Part shown: one piece after another, positions 25,000-33,742 of the stretch
Numbering within the stretch: position 1 is the first letter of the stretch
Layout: every line of letters starts with the position of its first letter
Assembly: GCF_024436065.1 (NCBI RefSeq)
Contig: NZ_JANFNS010000001.1
Location: 248,001-312,000 of the forward strand
Length of the DNA: 64,000 nt
DNA from: Saccharibacillus sp. JS10
GTDB lineage: Bacteria > Bacillota > Bacilli > Paenibacillales > Paenibacillaceae
Reading direction: 5' to 3'
Position numbers and translations under genes: made by a program
The notes under the pieces: model-generated
The model's input: only the letters and a program-made list of their open reading frames with translations
Databases searched by the model: none
Told to the model about the DNA's origin: nothing

Positions 25000-26052
25000 T
25001 TAATTCAGTTCTTTTCGCAACCATTCAAAAGCAGGTTTCCCGTGGATTTCATGACCCCCCTTAAACAAATCGACTTGAAGACCGTCCACCCGCCCTGCTG
25101 CTTCAAACAAAACGGTCAATCGTTCAAGCGCCGTATGAACGCCTGCTCGGACAAATAAAGCATCGGTATCTCCTGATTCGATAAGTAAGCTTCTAGGCGC
25201 GATGAGTCCAAGTAGATCGGGCATCTCGGACTCCAGCAGTATGCCGGGGATATAATTATCCAAACAATGCGAACGAGCCAAAATACTATCTTGGAACGTA
25301 TTGGCATAACCGCTGATCACGGCACATGAAATACGAGCGTCCAAAGCTGCTGTAAATCCTGCGACGAGGCCGCCACCGGAGATCCCCATGATGCCCAAGC
25401 GATGAGCTTGGTTTTGCCAACGGTTTTGTACATAGTCGATGGCTCGCATGGTTTCGTAAATTCGATAACCCGCTATCGTTTGTCCGATCATCAGCAGTGC
25501 TGACGACAAGCGAAAACACGAATTTTTGCTTGGGTCGTGTTCGGCTAACATCCGATCTTCGGTTAAACGCCGATCGCCGAAACCAAGCAATTCCGGAGCC
25601 AGTACAATAAATCCTTGCCGGACAAGCGATAACGCAAAATCTTGATGTAGACCGGGATCGCCGTGTCTGACTGAGCCGTCAGGTTCTAGCCCGACAATCT
25701 CCCGGCTTCCGTACCCATGACCATGGATCGCAAAAACAATAGGCGTGGAGTCGGCAACATGTTCTGGGATCAGTACATACATAGGCATTCGAAGATACTC
25801 GTACGTCGTAATTTCGATCCGTTCCCGAGTATAGCCTTCGCAAACTGTCTGCTCCAAAAGTTCGGGTTGAAGTTCATCAGGATTTTCAGGAAATGCCCCT
25901 AACTTTTCGCGAAATCGCTTTGTCGTCTCGGCTTGCCACTGTTCAAATGTAGAATTTTCTTTCCATTCCGAGCGCCGAGGTGCTTGATGACTCAGATTTT
26001 GGATAAAGGCGTCCAATTCGTTTCCTAACTTTTGCGAATACGAAGATGTCAT
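25000..26052 (-). CDS. Alpha/beta hydrolase (abhydrolase_7/acetyl esterase-like)
   Basis: A 350-residue alpha/beta-fold hydrolase without a signal peptide, so cytoplasmic. The oxyanion strand is FAIHGHGYGSREIVG, the nucleophile elbow GISGGGLVAGF (Gly-x-Ser-Gly-Gly, near residue 225), the acid lies in LLIESGDTDALF and the catalytic histidine in KGGHEIHG. Its start is fixed by TAAGGAGATC; the track-length frame reaching 26193 would overlap the divergent AraC gene. Similar proteins deacetylate sugars or plant-polymer fragments. The adjacent AraC regulator and GH28 pectinase suggest removal of acetyl or methyl groups from imported pectic oligosaccharides. Confidence 0.8.
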   Translation of the reverse strand: MTSSYSQKLGNELDAFIQNLSHQAPRRSEWKENSTFEQWQAETTKRFREKLGAFPENPDELQPELLEQTVCEGYTRERIEITTYEYLRMPMYVLIPEHVADSTPIVFAIHGHGYGSREIVGLEPDGSVRHGDPGLHQDFALSLVRQGFIVLAPELLGFGDRRLTEDRMLAEHDPSKNSCFRLSSALLMIGQTIAGYRIYETMRAIDYVQNRWQNQAHRLGIMGISGGGLVAGFTAALDARISCAVISGYANTFQDSILARSHCLDNYIPGILLESEMPDLLGLIAPRSLLIESGDTDALFVRAGVHTALERLTVLFEAAGRVDGLQVDLFKGGHEIHGKPAFEWLRKELN

Positions 26053-26082
26053 TTTATTGATCTCCTTAAAAGGAAGTGACTT

Positions 26083-26952
26083 ATGTCTACCGTAAATAAC
26101 CTTCATCCCAAGTACCGTATCTGTAAAGACCGATTCAGCATTCAACATATGAAACGAAAAGGCGTTACGGCAATGCCGCGCCCGCACCGTCATGAGCAGA
26201 TCGAGCTGTATTATCTATGCGAAGGCGAACGGGTTTACTTTGTAGATGATCGCGTCATTACACTGCGTAAAGGCGAGTTGATTTTGATTCCTGCGGCGCA
26301 GATCCATTCGACTGCAAGCTCGGAGGTCGCGGAGTTCGAACGGATTTTAATCAACTACGATCCGCGTTTGTTGCCGACATCTTTGCAAAACGAAGCGATC
26401 TGGTTCCATCAACACAGGTACCGTGTATTTACGCTGACGCTTCGTGAACAAGATGAAGCGAAACGGTTGCTTCTTAAAATGGTAGACGAATGCCGAAGTG
26501 AACGATGTCATTACGAAGATTGCGTACTCGCCTTGTTTACGGAGCTATCGGTACTGCTTCAGCGCTCGGAAAATATGCAACTTGATGAGCCAAGTGAAGC
26601 CGCAAAACCGCCGCTACACGATCTTATCAACGAAGTAGCAGCGTATATTCGCAAGCATTATGACCAATCGCTAACCTTGGAGCAAACCGCGGCCCATTTT
26701 TTTATCAGCGCTTCGTATTTAAGCCGCGTTTTTCATCGGTTAACCGGTTTTCATTTTCGAGAATACATTATTCATATTCGGATGCGCGAGGCGGAGAAAC
26801 AATTAATTCATTCGGAAGAACGGATTCAGGATATTGCGCTCAGCATTGGATTTGAACATTTGTCGCATTTTAACAAAACGTTCAAGAAAGCGACTGGATG
26901 GACTCCGCTTCAGTACCGGAAGCAGACAAGATCGGATCGCCATTCCAAGTAA
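26083..26952 (+). CDS. AraC family regulator
   Basis: A 289-residue AraC-type regulator. The N-terminal cupin includes MPRPHRHEQIELYYLCEGER and GELILIPAAQIHSTAS. The double helix-turn-helix is at the C-terminus (LTLEQTAAHFFISASYLSRV near 210 and IQDIALSIGFEHLSHFNKTF near 258, ending GWTPLQYRKQ). AAAAGGAAG precedes the ATG. It is divergent from the esterase by only 30 bp and convergent with the GH28 gene, whose 3' end it overlaps by 71 bp. It probably controls pectin-fragment use by both neighbours. Confidence 0.9.
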   Translation: MSTVNNLHPKYRICKDRFSIQHMKRKGVTAMPRPHRHEQIELYYLCEGERVYFVDDRVITLRKGELILIPAAQIHSTASSEVAEFERILINYDPRLLPTSLQNEAIWFHQHRYRVFTLTLREQDEAKRLLLKMVDECRSERCHYEDCVLALFTELSVLLQRSENMQLDEPSEAAKPPLHDLINEVAAYIRKHYDQSLTLEQTAAHFFISASYLSRVFHRLTGFHFREYIIHIRMREAEKQLIHSEERIQDIALSIGFEHLSHFNKTFKKATGWTPLQYRKQTRSDRHSK

Positions 26953-28375
26953 CGTTGCAGCAGTTATGTGCAGTGAGCTGGGGCTGCTGATGCGTTTGAA
27001 GTTCAACCTGATTAAATGTAATCCCGTCTCCGTAACGTAATACGATCCCTTTGCGACTTGCGGCACGGAAATTTTCGACATGCAGATTGCTGAGCGGCAT
27101 CTCTGGAAGACCGTTGACCAATAAAGCCGTCTCCGCGCCGCCGCATACAAGATCTTTAAGCGTGATATCACGGAATATAGGCGTTTCTTCCGTCACCGGA
27201 TATTTCGTATCGTCATGACCTTCAGAGCCTTCTACCCCTGCATAAAAAAGATGGAACGAGACCGCTTCGTAGATGATATCGCGCATCAAAATCCGCTCCA
27301 TCACAATGTCTTCGACTACCCCGCCGCGCCCGCGTGTGCTTTTGAAGCGTAATCCAATATCCGTACCGCTGAATACGCAATCGCTCACCCGTACATGCTT
27401 AACGCCGCCTGACATTTCGCTGCCGATCACAACGCCGCCGTGCCCGTGATACACCGTACAATGCCGAATCGTAATGAACTGACAAGGCATCCCCAGCCGT
27501 CTGCCTTCTTCGTCTTTGCCGGATTTCAAGCAGATCGCATCGTCACCCACGTCAAATACATTATGTTCAACTAGCGCATGGCTGCATGATTCAAGGTCCA
27601 ATCCGTCTCCATTTTGCGAATACCACGGATTACGGACTTGCACATTGCGAATCGTGACCTCTTCGCAGCCTATAGGATGCAGGCACCACGCCGGCGAATT
27701 TTGAAAAGTAGCGCCTTCCAGCAAAACACGCTTGCAAGAACGCAGACTCACCATGTTGGGACGTAAAAACATTTTCGCAGGCAAATAATCTTCTCTGCTC
27801 ACGGATTGGGATCCTTGCGCTAAAATAAGCTCGCGAAGATGTCGACAATGAACCTCTCCGTCTCTGGCTTCGGCACTTGGCCACCAGATTTCGCCGTCTT
27901 CATCCAAGACTCCCCCAGATTGAATTAATTCTTCCCACTGCGGCTGCGTCGCTTTGACCCGTTTCACCGGGCGCCAACCTTCTCCTGCGCCATCCCAAAT
28001 GCCATCACCGGTAATCGCCACATCGGTCAGGTTCACGCCGTCAATCGGGGACTGACAACGCCACTCTGCCCAACCTTCAAAATGCGAAGGGATGATCCGG
28101 TATAACTCAGGATTGGAGTCGAATTGAACGATAGCCCCGCTTTTTATATGCAAATTGATATGGCTACGCAAAGTGAGCGGGCCTGTGCGCCATAGCCCAG
28201 CCGGAATCACGACTTTCCCACCGCCGGAAGCATGAGTTTCGTCTATTGCAGCTTGGATCGCGGATGTGCATAACGTGAATCCGTCACCCACTGCACCGTA
28301 ATCGGTCACCGTAACGGTACGCCGTGGAATTTGCGGCAGTTCAGGCAGTCGGTAATCGCTTGATTTCGTATTCAT
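26882..28375 (-). CDS. Glycoside hydrolase family 28 (polygalacturonase/rhamnogalacturonase type)
   Basis: A 497-residue right-handed beta-helix enzyme. The catalytic motifs are all visible: NGDGLDLES (NxD type), GDDAICLKSGKD (the two aspartates), YHGHGGVVIGSE (the histidine) and GLRFKSTRGRGG (the Arg-x-Lys type). It begins VTDYGAVGDGFTLCTSAIQ, the usual GH28 entry. There is no signal peptide, so it works inside the cell on imported oligogalacturonides or rhamnogalacturonan fragments. AAAGGAAG before ATG 28375 sets the start. Its last 71 bp are antisense to the end of the AraC gene. The exact linkage cut cannot be named. Confidence 0.9.
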   Translation of the reverse strand: MNTKSSDYRLPELPQIPRRTVTVTDYGAVGDGFTLCTSAIQAAIDETHASGGGKVVIPAGLWRTGPLTLRSHINLHIKSGAIVQFDSNPELYRIIPSHFEGWAEWRCQSPIDGVNLTDVAITGDGIWDGAGEGWRPVKRVKATQPQWEELIQSGGVLDEDGEIWWPSAEARDGEVHCRHLRELILAQGSQSVSREDYLPAKMFLRPNMVSLRSCKRVLLEGATFQNSPAWCLHPIGCEEVTIRNVQVRNPWYSQNGDGLDLESCSHALVEHNVFDVGDDAICLKSGKDEEGRRLGMPCQFITIRHCTVYHGHGGVVIGSEMSGGVKHVRVSDCVFSGTDIGLRFKSTRGRGGVVEDIVMERILMRDIIYEAVSFHLFYAGVEGSEGHDDTKYPVTEETPIFRDITLKDLVCGGAETALLVNGLPEMPLSNLHVENFRAASRKGIVLRYGDGITFNQVELQTHQQPQLTAHNCCNVTWNGDPILSASGTEAESIQSLS

Positions 28376-28602
28376 AGATCTACTTCCTTTCTTTTCGAAG
28401 TTTATGTGTTTGTTATGCAATATGTGTTATTAAGTCTAGTTCATGCAAAATTAAAATTCTGCTTATTATTATGTCTGTTTCCTCTTTTTTTATACTTTTA
28501 TGTTCTAAAATGAGATAAAACCCTCTTCGTCATGAAAATTTGCTATTTTGCTGTACACTGAGTTTAAAGCGATACAAAGATCAAAATAGGAGTGTGAATC
28601 AT

Positions 28603-29487
28603 GTGTTTAACGGATTATCCGCTTTCCCATTAACGCCTTTCAAAGACGAAAAGATTGATGAACAAGCTTTTGTTGGATTTATGGATCGATTGGTCGATGC
28701 CGGAGTAGATTCGATAGGCGTACTTGGGTCAACCGGAAGTTATATGTATCTGGATCGCGCGGAACGTCGGCAAGTCATTGAACTCGCGGTGAAGCAAGCA
28801 GGAAATATTCCGGTGATGGCAAGTATCAGCTCGCTCCGTCTTCGCGATGTACTCAGACTTGCAGAAGATGCTCAGCAGGCCGGTGCTAGCGCTTTGCTTC
28901 TCGCCCCGGTCTCGTATCAGCCGCTTAGCGAACAAGAAGCCTACCTGCTCTATGAGCAAGTTTCGCAACAGGTTTCGGTGCCGATCTGCGTCTATGACAA
29001 TCCGCGCACGACACAATTTACGTTTAGCGATGAATTGCATGGCAAAATCGCTGCACTTCAGCATATTCAATCGGTTAAAATTCCAGGGATATCGGATGAT
29101 GCTATGCAAGCGAAAGCTCGGGTTGATCAACTTCGATCCGTAGTGCCCGATAACTTTTCTATCGGAATCAGCGGCGACGCGGTCGCGGTAAGAGGGCTGA
29201 ATGCAGGATGCGAAGTCTGGTACTCGGTGCTGGGAAGTTTGTTTCCCAAGTTTTGCTTGGAGATGACGCGCCATGCCCAAGCCGGACGCGCGGAAGAAGC
29301 GCTGAAGCAATCCGAGCAATTGTCTCCGATCTGGGCTTTGTTCAATCAACATGGAAGTGTACGCGTTGCCGCCGCAATTGCGATTTATAAGAAATGGATA
29401 AGTGCGCCAGGGCTTCCTTTGCCGTTGATTCCGGTTGGTTCTTCGGCGATTGAAAATATCGAAGATTGTCTGAACGCGCTGGAATAA
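28603..29487 (+). CDS. Dihydrodipicolinate synthase/N-acetylneuraminate lyase family aldolase
   Basis: A 294-residue class I aldolase. The GSTGS loop (42-46) binds the keto-acid carboxylate, Tyr131 (CVYDNPR) and the Schiff-base Lys159 (SVKIPG) are the active pair. I chose GTG 28603, ten bases after AGGAG; an ATG at 28601 is in another frame. The family makes or splits 2-keto-3-deoxy sugar acids, dihydrodipicolinate and related compounds. Being divergent from the GH28 gene and coupled to an EamA exporter, a sugar-acid aldolase role is more likely than lysine synthesis, but it is not proven. Confidence 0.82.
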   Translation: MFNGLSAFPLTPFKDEKIDEQAFVGFMDRLVDAGVDSIGVLGSTGSYMYLDRAERRQVIELAVKQAGNIPVMASISSLRLRDVLRLAEDAQQAGASALLLAPVSYQPLSEQEAYLLYEQVSQQVSVPICVYDNPRTTQFTFSDELHGKIAALQHIQSVKIPGISDDAMQAKARVDQLRSVVPDNFSIGISGDAVAVRGLNAGCEVWYSVLGSLFPKFCLEMTRHAQAGRAEEALKQSEQLSPIWALFNQHGSVRVAAAIAIYKKWISAPGLPLPLIPVGSSAIENIEDCLNALE

Positions 29488-29506
29488 AGGAGGCTTTTAT
29501 TAAATC

Positions 29507-30373
29507 GTGTGGTTTGTATTTGCGGTCGCAGCTGCCGCTTGCTTTGGGGTTCGGGGTATTTTGTATCAATGGACGTCTCAACGCCCGGTCGATCGGAATT
29601 TGTTATTTGTCGGTGTGTATCTATCCGGGATTTTGGTTTCGCTTCTTTTGAATATCCAAGCCAAGCAGCCGTGGAATCACGGTGTAGGACTAGGCGTGTT
29701 AATGGGCGTATTTTCTTTTGCGGCGAATGCTTCGATATATCGGGGTTATGAAGTCGGCAGAGCTTCTGTCGTCGCTTTTTTCTCGGCATTATCGCCTTTG
29801 GTTGTGGTCCTTGTCGCTTTCTGGTTATGGAATGAAGCACCGAATGGCGTTCAAGGCATAGGATTCGGGATCGTCGTACTGGCTCTGATTCTTGTTCGGT
29901 ACGGGCAAGATTTTCGTAGCGGAAGCCTGCGAGGGTGGAACTGGGGTCTGATTGCGATGTTGCTCTATAGCTTCACCGATCTCAGCTCCAAACAATCGGT
30001 ACTGATTGGAGCTTCGATGTTGCCCGTGCTCACGATGATGTTTGCGACGGGTACGGTATTGTTCTTCTTGATGTACATAAGCAGTCGAATATCGAAAAAG
30101 AACAGCCGGCCTGCCAGCCCTCCTGCATGGAAAGCACGGCGTACTTTAACATGGGGGATGACGGTTGGACTAACGAATATTGCGGGTATGATTTTGATGC
30201 TCCATGCTTTGCAAGAAGGGGTTACGGGGATTGTATCCGCGATTACCGCGATGAGTGTCATTATCGTGATTTTGTATGCGCGGTTTTATCTCAAAGAAAC
30301 GTGGAGCCGGCGTGAGGCTTTCGGCATTTTGTTGGCTTTTGCGGGGATTGTTGTGTTGCGGTTGGCATCTTGA
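29507..30373 (+). CDS. EamA/DMT family transporter
   Basis: A 288-residue membrane protein with ten predicted helices in two EamA repeats (first from WFVFAVAAAACFGVRGILY, second from WGLIAMLLYSFTDLSSK). The cytoplasmic break between them is near residue 140. Members export amino acids, nucleosides or other metabolites by proton exchange. It starts at GTG 29507 downstream of AAAGGAGG, 19 bp after the aldolase gene, so the two are co-transcribed. Its 3' UTR holds the second copy of the structured repeat, followed by a terminator at 30628-30657. Confidence 0.85.
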   Translation: MWFVFAVAAAACFGVRGILYQWTSQRPVDRNLLFVGVYLSGILVSLLLNIQAKQPWNHGVGLGVLMGVFSFAANASIYRGYEVGRASVVAFFSALSPLVVVLVAFWLWNEAPNGVQGIGFGIVVLALILVRYGQDFRSGSLRGWNWGLIAMLLYSFTDLSSKQSVLIGASMLPVLTMMFATGTVLFFLMYISSRISKKNSRPASPPAWKARRTLTWGMTVGLTNIAGMILMLHALQEGVTGIVSAITAMSVIIVILYARFYLKETWSRREAFGILLAFAGIVVLRLAS

Positions 30374-30397
30374 GTATTATCGGCGCTTGGGGTTTCT

Positions 30398-30614
30398 AGA
30401 AAGTTACGTGGGTAGTGGAAACCAGCTGACTCCGAGGAAAATTCGTTTCGGTCGCGTGTTGAAATCGAGAAAATGGATTTAACTTTTGATAGGAGTTTTC
30501 TCGATTTCAAAGGCGAACAATATCAGCGTATGCTTTCGAAGTATCTTTTCTACGAAAAGATTTCACTGCACTGAATTTCCCTCTCCGTCGGCTCTCTTCT
30601 AGCTAGTGTAGCAT
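30398..30614 (+). repeat. Structured dispersed repeat, copy B (3' UTR of the EamA gene)
   Basis: Second copy of the element at 1089-1308, in the sense direction of its gene. It shares ATTCGTTTCGGTCGCGTG, TTTCAAAGGCGAACA and GAAGTATCTTTTC. The inner arms 30459-30473 and 30496-30510 are perfectly complementary over 15 bp; compared with copy A two pairs have changed on both arms. An 8-bp hairpin lies at 30543-30561. The 11-bp direct repeat TATCGGCGCTT occurs at 30378-30388 and 30641-30651, flanking the element. Confidence 0.82.
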
Positions 30615-30627
30615 TTCTTGACACTTG

Positions 30628-30657
30628 AGCGTCCGATCAATATCGGCGCTTTTTTTG
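30628..30657 (+). terminator. Intrinsic terminator after the repeat and EamA gene
   Basis: AGCGTCCGAT and ATCGGCGCT pair with one bulged base, followed by TTTTTTT. Its right arm is part of the 11-bp direct repeat whose other copy stands before the structured repeat. Confidence 0.7.
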
Positions 30658-30666
30658 TTTGGTTAG

Positions 30667-31431
30667 TTAGTATGGGAAAAGCATATCTATCGCAAAAATG
30701 ATGCTTAGACTAAGGACGATCAAGAGCGTCGCTAGTGCATCGGGCTTTTTGAAAAGAAGACGACGAAATACGGTTCTACCTCGTCCATCGCCGTAAGCGC
30801 GGGCTTCGATTGCGAGTGTGAGCTGATCGGCGCGGCGTACGGTGCTGATCAGTAGCGGAACTAAGATTTGAATAAATTCGATCATCGGAGAAAGCAGGTT
30901 CCGCTTCGATTGGAAACCTCTCGCTTTTCGAGCCAAACGGATTCGCTGAATATCTTCCAAGATCGTAGGGATAAATCGGATTGCGATCACAATCATCAAT
31001 GCGAATTGTTCGACGGGAACGCGAAGTTTGGATAAAGGTTTGAGCAAAGTCTCGATTCCTTGCGCCATCTGTAGAGGTCTTGTGGTAGCGGTTAGTGCAG
31101 AAGCCGGTAAAACCATCAGCAGTATGCGCCAAAAAATTCGGATTCCTTCTCCGATTCCTTGCCCCCATAACAGATGATAAAGCAAAGTGAGCAAAACAAC
31201 CGGAAGTAGCGGCATCAGACCACGGATGTATAAGGTCAGCGGAATACGAGATAACTGTAAGACGATGAATACGAATAAAGTCGCCGCTATATAACCGCTT
31301 TTAGTATCCAACAGCATAACCACGATCATAAATAAAAGAAAACCAATCAACTTGGTTCGCGGATCAAGAATATGCAGACTGGATTTTCGTTCCAAAAATT
31401 GCCCGACAATCAATCGATCAGAAGGATTCAT
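30667..31431 (-). CDS. ecfT: Energy-coupling factor transporter transmembrane protein EcfT
   Basis: A 254-residue membrane subunit of an ECF vitamin importer. It begins with IVGQFLERKSSLHILDPRTK, the typical EcfT N-terminus. The two cytoplasmic coupling helices with Ala-Arg-Gly signatures are visible: LARKARGFQSKR (about 180-191) and AIEARAYGDGRGR (about 220-232), which dock on the two ATPases. It is the fourth gene of the bioY operon; its ATG overlaps the end of the second ATPase gene by 14 bp. It forms a complex with both ATPases and BioY to import biotin. Confidence 0.93.
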   Translation of the reverse strand: MNPSDRLIVGQFLERKSSLHILDPRTKLIGFLLFMIVVMLLDTKSGYIAATLFVFIVLQLSRIPLTLYIRGLMPLLPVVLLTLLYHLLWGQGIGEGIRIFWRILLMVLPASALTATTRPLQMAQGIETLLKPLSKLRVPVEQFALMIVIAIRFIPTILEDIQRIRLARKARGFQSKRNLLSPMIEFIQILVPLLISTVRRADQLTLAIEARAYGDGRGRTVFRRLLFKKPDALATLLIVLSLSIIFAIDMLFPY

Positions 31432-32341
31432 GCTTGGCTCCTTCTTGCGGTATTTGCCAGATTTGTTCTACTTCTCGAAGAACGTCGGCTTCGCGGCAGC
31501 TTGCCGGGTGTAAGGTCATTCCTGAAAGTTGCTCCGTTAAGCGAAGCAGTTGTATCGATTCCGGCAAAGGAATTCCGGATTGTATCAGCAACTCGCTATG
31601 ATCTAACAGCAATTCGTTTGCCGTCTGATGGGCAAGTAACTTCCTTTCATGCAGCAGCAAAATGCGATCGGAATATTCCGCTACGTCTTCGATACGGTGT
31701 GAAATGAATAATACGGTACGTTTTTGCTCGGTGCCTTTCTCTTGTTGCCAATCTTGAAGCAGATCGAGCAATTGACGGCGGCTAACCGGATCAAGAGCGG
31801 CTGTCGGTTCGTCCAGAATAAGAAGACTCGGATTAGCGATCAGCACCGAAGCGATCGCGAGCCGACGCTTTTGGCCTCCGCTAAGAAGAAGCGGCGATTG
31901 CGGCAACAAGTCTTCACTTAAGCCCACTTTCGGTAACAGGTTTTGAATCTGCTTCTGAATATCCGACATGGAATCTCCTCGCATACGTAAAGCAAAACTC
32001 AACTCACGTTCAACCGTTGTTTCGAAAATCTGATGCTCCGGATATTGAAAAACAAATCCAATCTCCGGAACCACCAAACTTTTTCCTTTTCGGTCTGTAG
32101 CGATAGGCTGACTACCGATCAGATATTGCCCAGTGAACCGAGGAATCAGCCCTTTGAGTAAAGACGCCAATGTAGACTTCCCGGCGCCTGTTTTGCCGAT
32201 CAACGATGTCCAGGCGCCTGGCGTCAACGTTAGATTAATCCGCTGTAAGACGTCACGTCCGCTGCGCTGTACACTCACATCATGCAGTTCCCAGCCTACT
32301 CGTGTTTCTGCCGTCGTTTCTTTTTTTATCGATTTAACCAT
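31418..32341 (-). CDS. ecfA2: ECF transporter ATPase EcfA2
   Basis: A 307-residue ABC ATPase of the ECF class. Walker A is GKTGAGKST (about 54-62), the Q loop FVFQYPEHQIFETTVERE, signature LSGGQKRRLAI, Walker B LLILDEPTAALDP and the switch histidine in LFISHRIEDVAEYS. The Q-loop wording is typical for EcfA2 rather than EcfA1. The N-terminus has about 15 extra residues before the first strand. Its start overlaps the end of ecfA1 by 16 bp and its end overlaps ecfT, indicating coupled translation of the module. Confidence 0.93.
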   Translation of the reverse strand: MVKSIKKETTAETRVGWELHDVSVQRSGRDVLQRINLTLTPGAWTSLIGKTGAGKSTLASLLKGLIPRFTGQYLIGSQPIATDRKGKSLVVPEIGFVFQYPEHQIFETTVERELSFALRMRGDSMSDIQKQIQNLLPKVGLSEDLLPQSPLLLSGGQKRRLAIASVLIANPSLLILDEPTAALDPVSRRQLLDLLQDWQQEKGTEQKRTVLFISHRIEDVAEYSDRILLLHERKLLAHQTANELLLDHSELLIQSGIPLPESIQLLRLTEQLSGMTLHPASCREADVLREVEQIWQIPQEGAKHESF

Positions 32342-33126
32342 TGGGATGCGGCACGTCCTTTCCAGTCAGCCGCCAGTTCTCCGCGCCAATCAAGTCTTTT
32401 ATGGATACGCAGCGCAAAAGGCGCTTCCAAGCCGTACGACTCAAGCGGTAGCGTTTTGAAAAAGTGGTCTGGGCGACCGTCGAATATCAAACATCCTTGA
32501 TCTAGCAGTAATACGCGTTCCGAAACCAAAACTTCGTCCATATGGTGCGTGATTTGAATGATAGTAATTCCTCGCTGATGCAAACTCTGCATAAGTTGGA
32601 TGAGTTCGAAACGGCTCGCTGGATCAAGCATCGAGGTCGCTTCGTCAAAAACAATCCACTTGGGACGCATGGCAAGAATAGCCGCGATCGCTATCTTTTG
32701 CTTTTGCCCTCCGGATAATTCATGCGGCGAAGCTTGAGCAAAAGACGTCATCCCTACGACTTGTAGCGCTTGATCGACTCGCTCTTGCATCTCTTCTGCG
32801 GGAACACGTATATTTTCTAACCCGAATACGATCTCATCGGTCACATTTGTCGTGATAAATTGATCTTCGGGATTTTGGAAAATCAATCCGATCTTTTGAC
32901 GAATATGCGGCGTGTAGGCAGGATCGGACACTTCGATCGAATCCAGCTTTACCGAGCCTTGTTTTGCCACCAACAGACCGTTCATCAACTTGGCTAATGT
33001 CGATTTTCCGCTACCGTTGCCGCCGACAACCGATACAAACTCGCCTTGTTCAATCGAAAAATTGATCTCGTTTAATACCGATTGTCCTCTGCGGTAATAA
33101 AATTGTACGTGATCAAATACCAGCAT
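32326..33126 (-). CDS. ecfA1: ECF transporter ATPase EcfA1
   Basis: A 266-residue ABC ATPase. Walker A is GGNGSGKST (about 36-44), Q loop GLIFQNPEDQFITTNVTDE (EcfA1 type), signature LSGGQKQKIAI, Walker B WIVFDEATSMLDP (with Ala in place of the usual Pro of DEPT) and the H-loop in IIQITHHMDEV. It heterodimerises with EcfA2. The start is two bases after the bioY stop, so bioY, ecfA1, ecfA2 and ecfT are one transcript under the BirA box at 33736. Confidence 0.93.
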   Translation of the reverse strand: MLVFDHVQFYYRRGQSVLNEINFSIEQGEFVSVVGGNGSGKSTLAKLMNGLLVAKQGSVKLDSIEVSDPAYTPHIRQKIGLIFQNPEDQFITTNVTDEIVFGLENIRVPAEEMQERVDQALQVVGMTSFAQASPHELSGGQKQKIAIAAILAMRPKWIVFDEATSMLDPASRFELIQLMQSLHQRGITIIQITHHMDEVLVSERVLLLDQGCLIFDGRPDHFFKTLPLESYGLEAPFALRIHKRLDWRGELAADWKGRAASQWLNR

Positions 33127-33127
33127 T

Positions 33128-33679
33128 TTAACCCATCACTTTCTCTTCGATCGGGCTTAAGGCGCGTGCTTGTACGATCACGATTGCCGCAATCACCGCT
33201 TTGATGATATCTCCTGGCAAAAAGACAATCCCCGACACCAGCCCTGTCCAGATCGAAGTATGCGTAATGAGTGCCATAATCGGAGCTCCGATCAAGTTCA
33301 CTAAAATTACGCCAAACACAATATGGATCAAGATCAGTTTCCACGTCTTTAATTTAGCCCATACCTTTTCTGTTGCAAAACCAATCAAAAATGCCGCAAT
33401 CGGCCAACTAAAGATATAGCCGGCTGTCGGGCCTACCAGCGGAGCAAGCCCTCCTGAACCGCCTGTCAAAATCGGTAATCCGATTGCAACTAACACAATA
33501 AACAAAATCAAGCTGATTGCGCCTGTTTTTTTACCGAGAAATCCACCTGCAAGCATGACGCCAAGCGTCTGCAACGTGATCGGTACCGGAATAAACCCGA
33601 GCGGAATCGGCGGAATCATCCCAAGCACCGCAATCAGAGCGGCGAATAGCGCGGCGTATACCATATCTTTCGTTTTCAT
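33128..33679 (-). CDS. bioY: Biotin transporter substrate-binding subunit BioY
   Basis: A 183-residue six-helix S component that binds biotin. Family markers are MVYAALFAALIAVLGMIPPI, VPITLQTLGVMLAGGFLG and GGSGGLAPLVGPTAGYIF. Start ATG 33679 follows TTGGAGGC; the in-frame TTG/ATG further out gives an unsupported extension. It is the first gene of a complete ECF module, not dependent on a shared ECF core elsewhere. A BirA operator overlaps the -35 of its promoter, so it is repressed when biotin is plentiful. Confidence 0.95.
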   Translation of the reverse strand: MKTKDMVYAALFAALIAVLGMIPPIPLGFIPVPITLQTLGVMLAGGFLGKKTGAISLILFIVLVAIGLPILTGGSGGLAPLVGPTAGYIFSWPIAAFLIGFATEKVWAKLKTWKLILIHIVFGVILVNLIGAPIMALITHTSIWTGLVSGIVFLPGDIIKAVIAAIVIVQARALSPIEEKVMG

Positions 33680-33713
33680 CGTAGAGCCTCCAATTCCAAT
33701 TCTATGCTTTTGC

Positions 33714-33742
33714 ATTATAGCGAGCTTTATTTTGATTGTAAA
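33714..33742 (-). promoter_or_regulatory. Sigma-A promoter of the bioY-ecf operon
   Basis: On the minus strand TTTACA (-35, plus 33737-33742), a 17-bp spacer and TATAAT (-10, plus 33714-33719). The -35 lies within the BirA box, explaining repression. Confidence 0.8.

Noticed and set aside
24961-25000. Strong terminator between the AraC and esterase genes
   Set aside because: A mismatch and an interrupted T-tract make it weak; it is listed only at low confidence.
28601-28640. ATG at 28601 as start of the DapA-family gene
   Set aside because: It is in another frame. The GTG two bases later keeps the conserved N-terminus of the aldolase.
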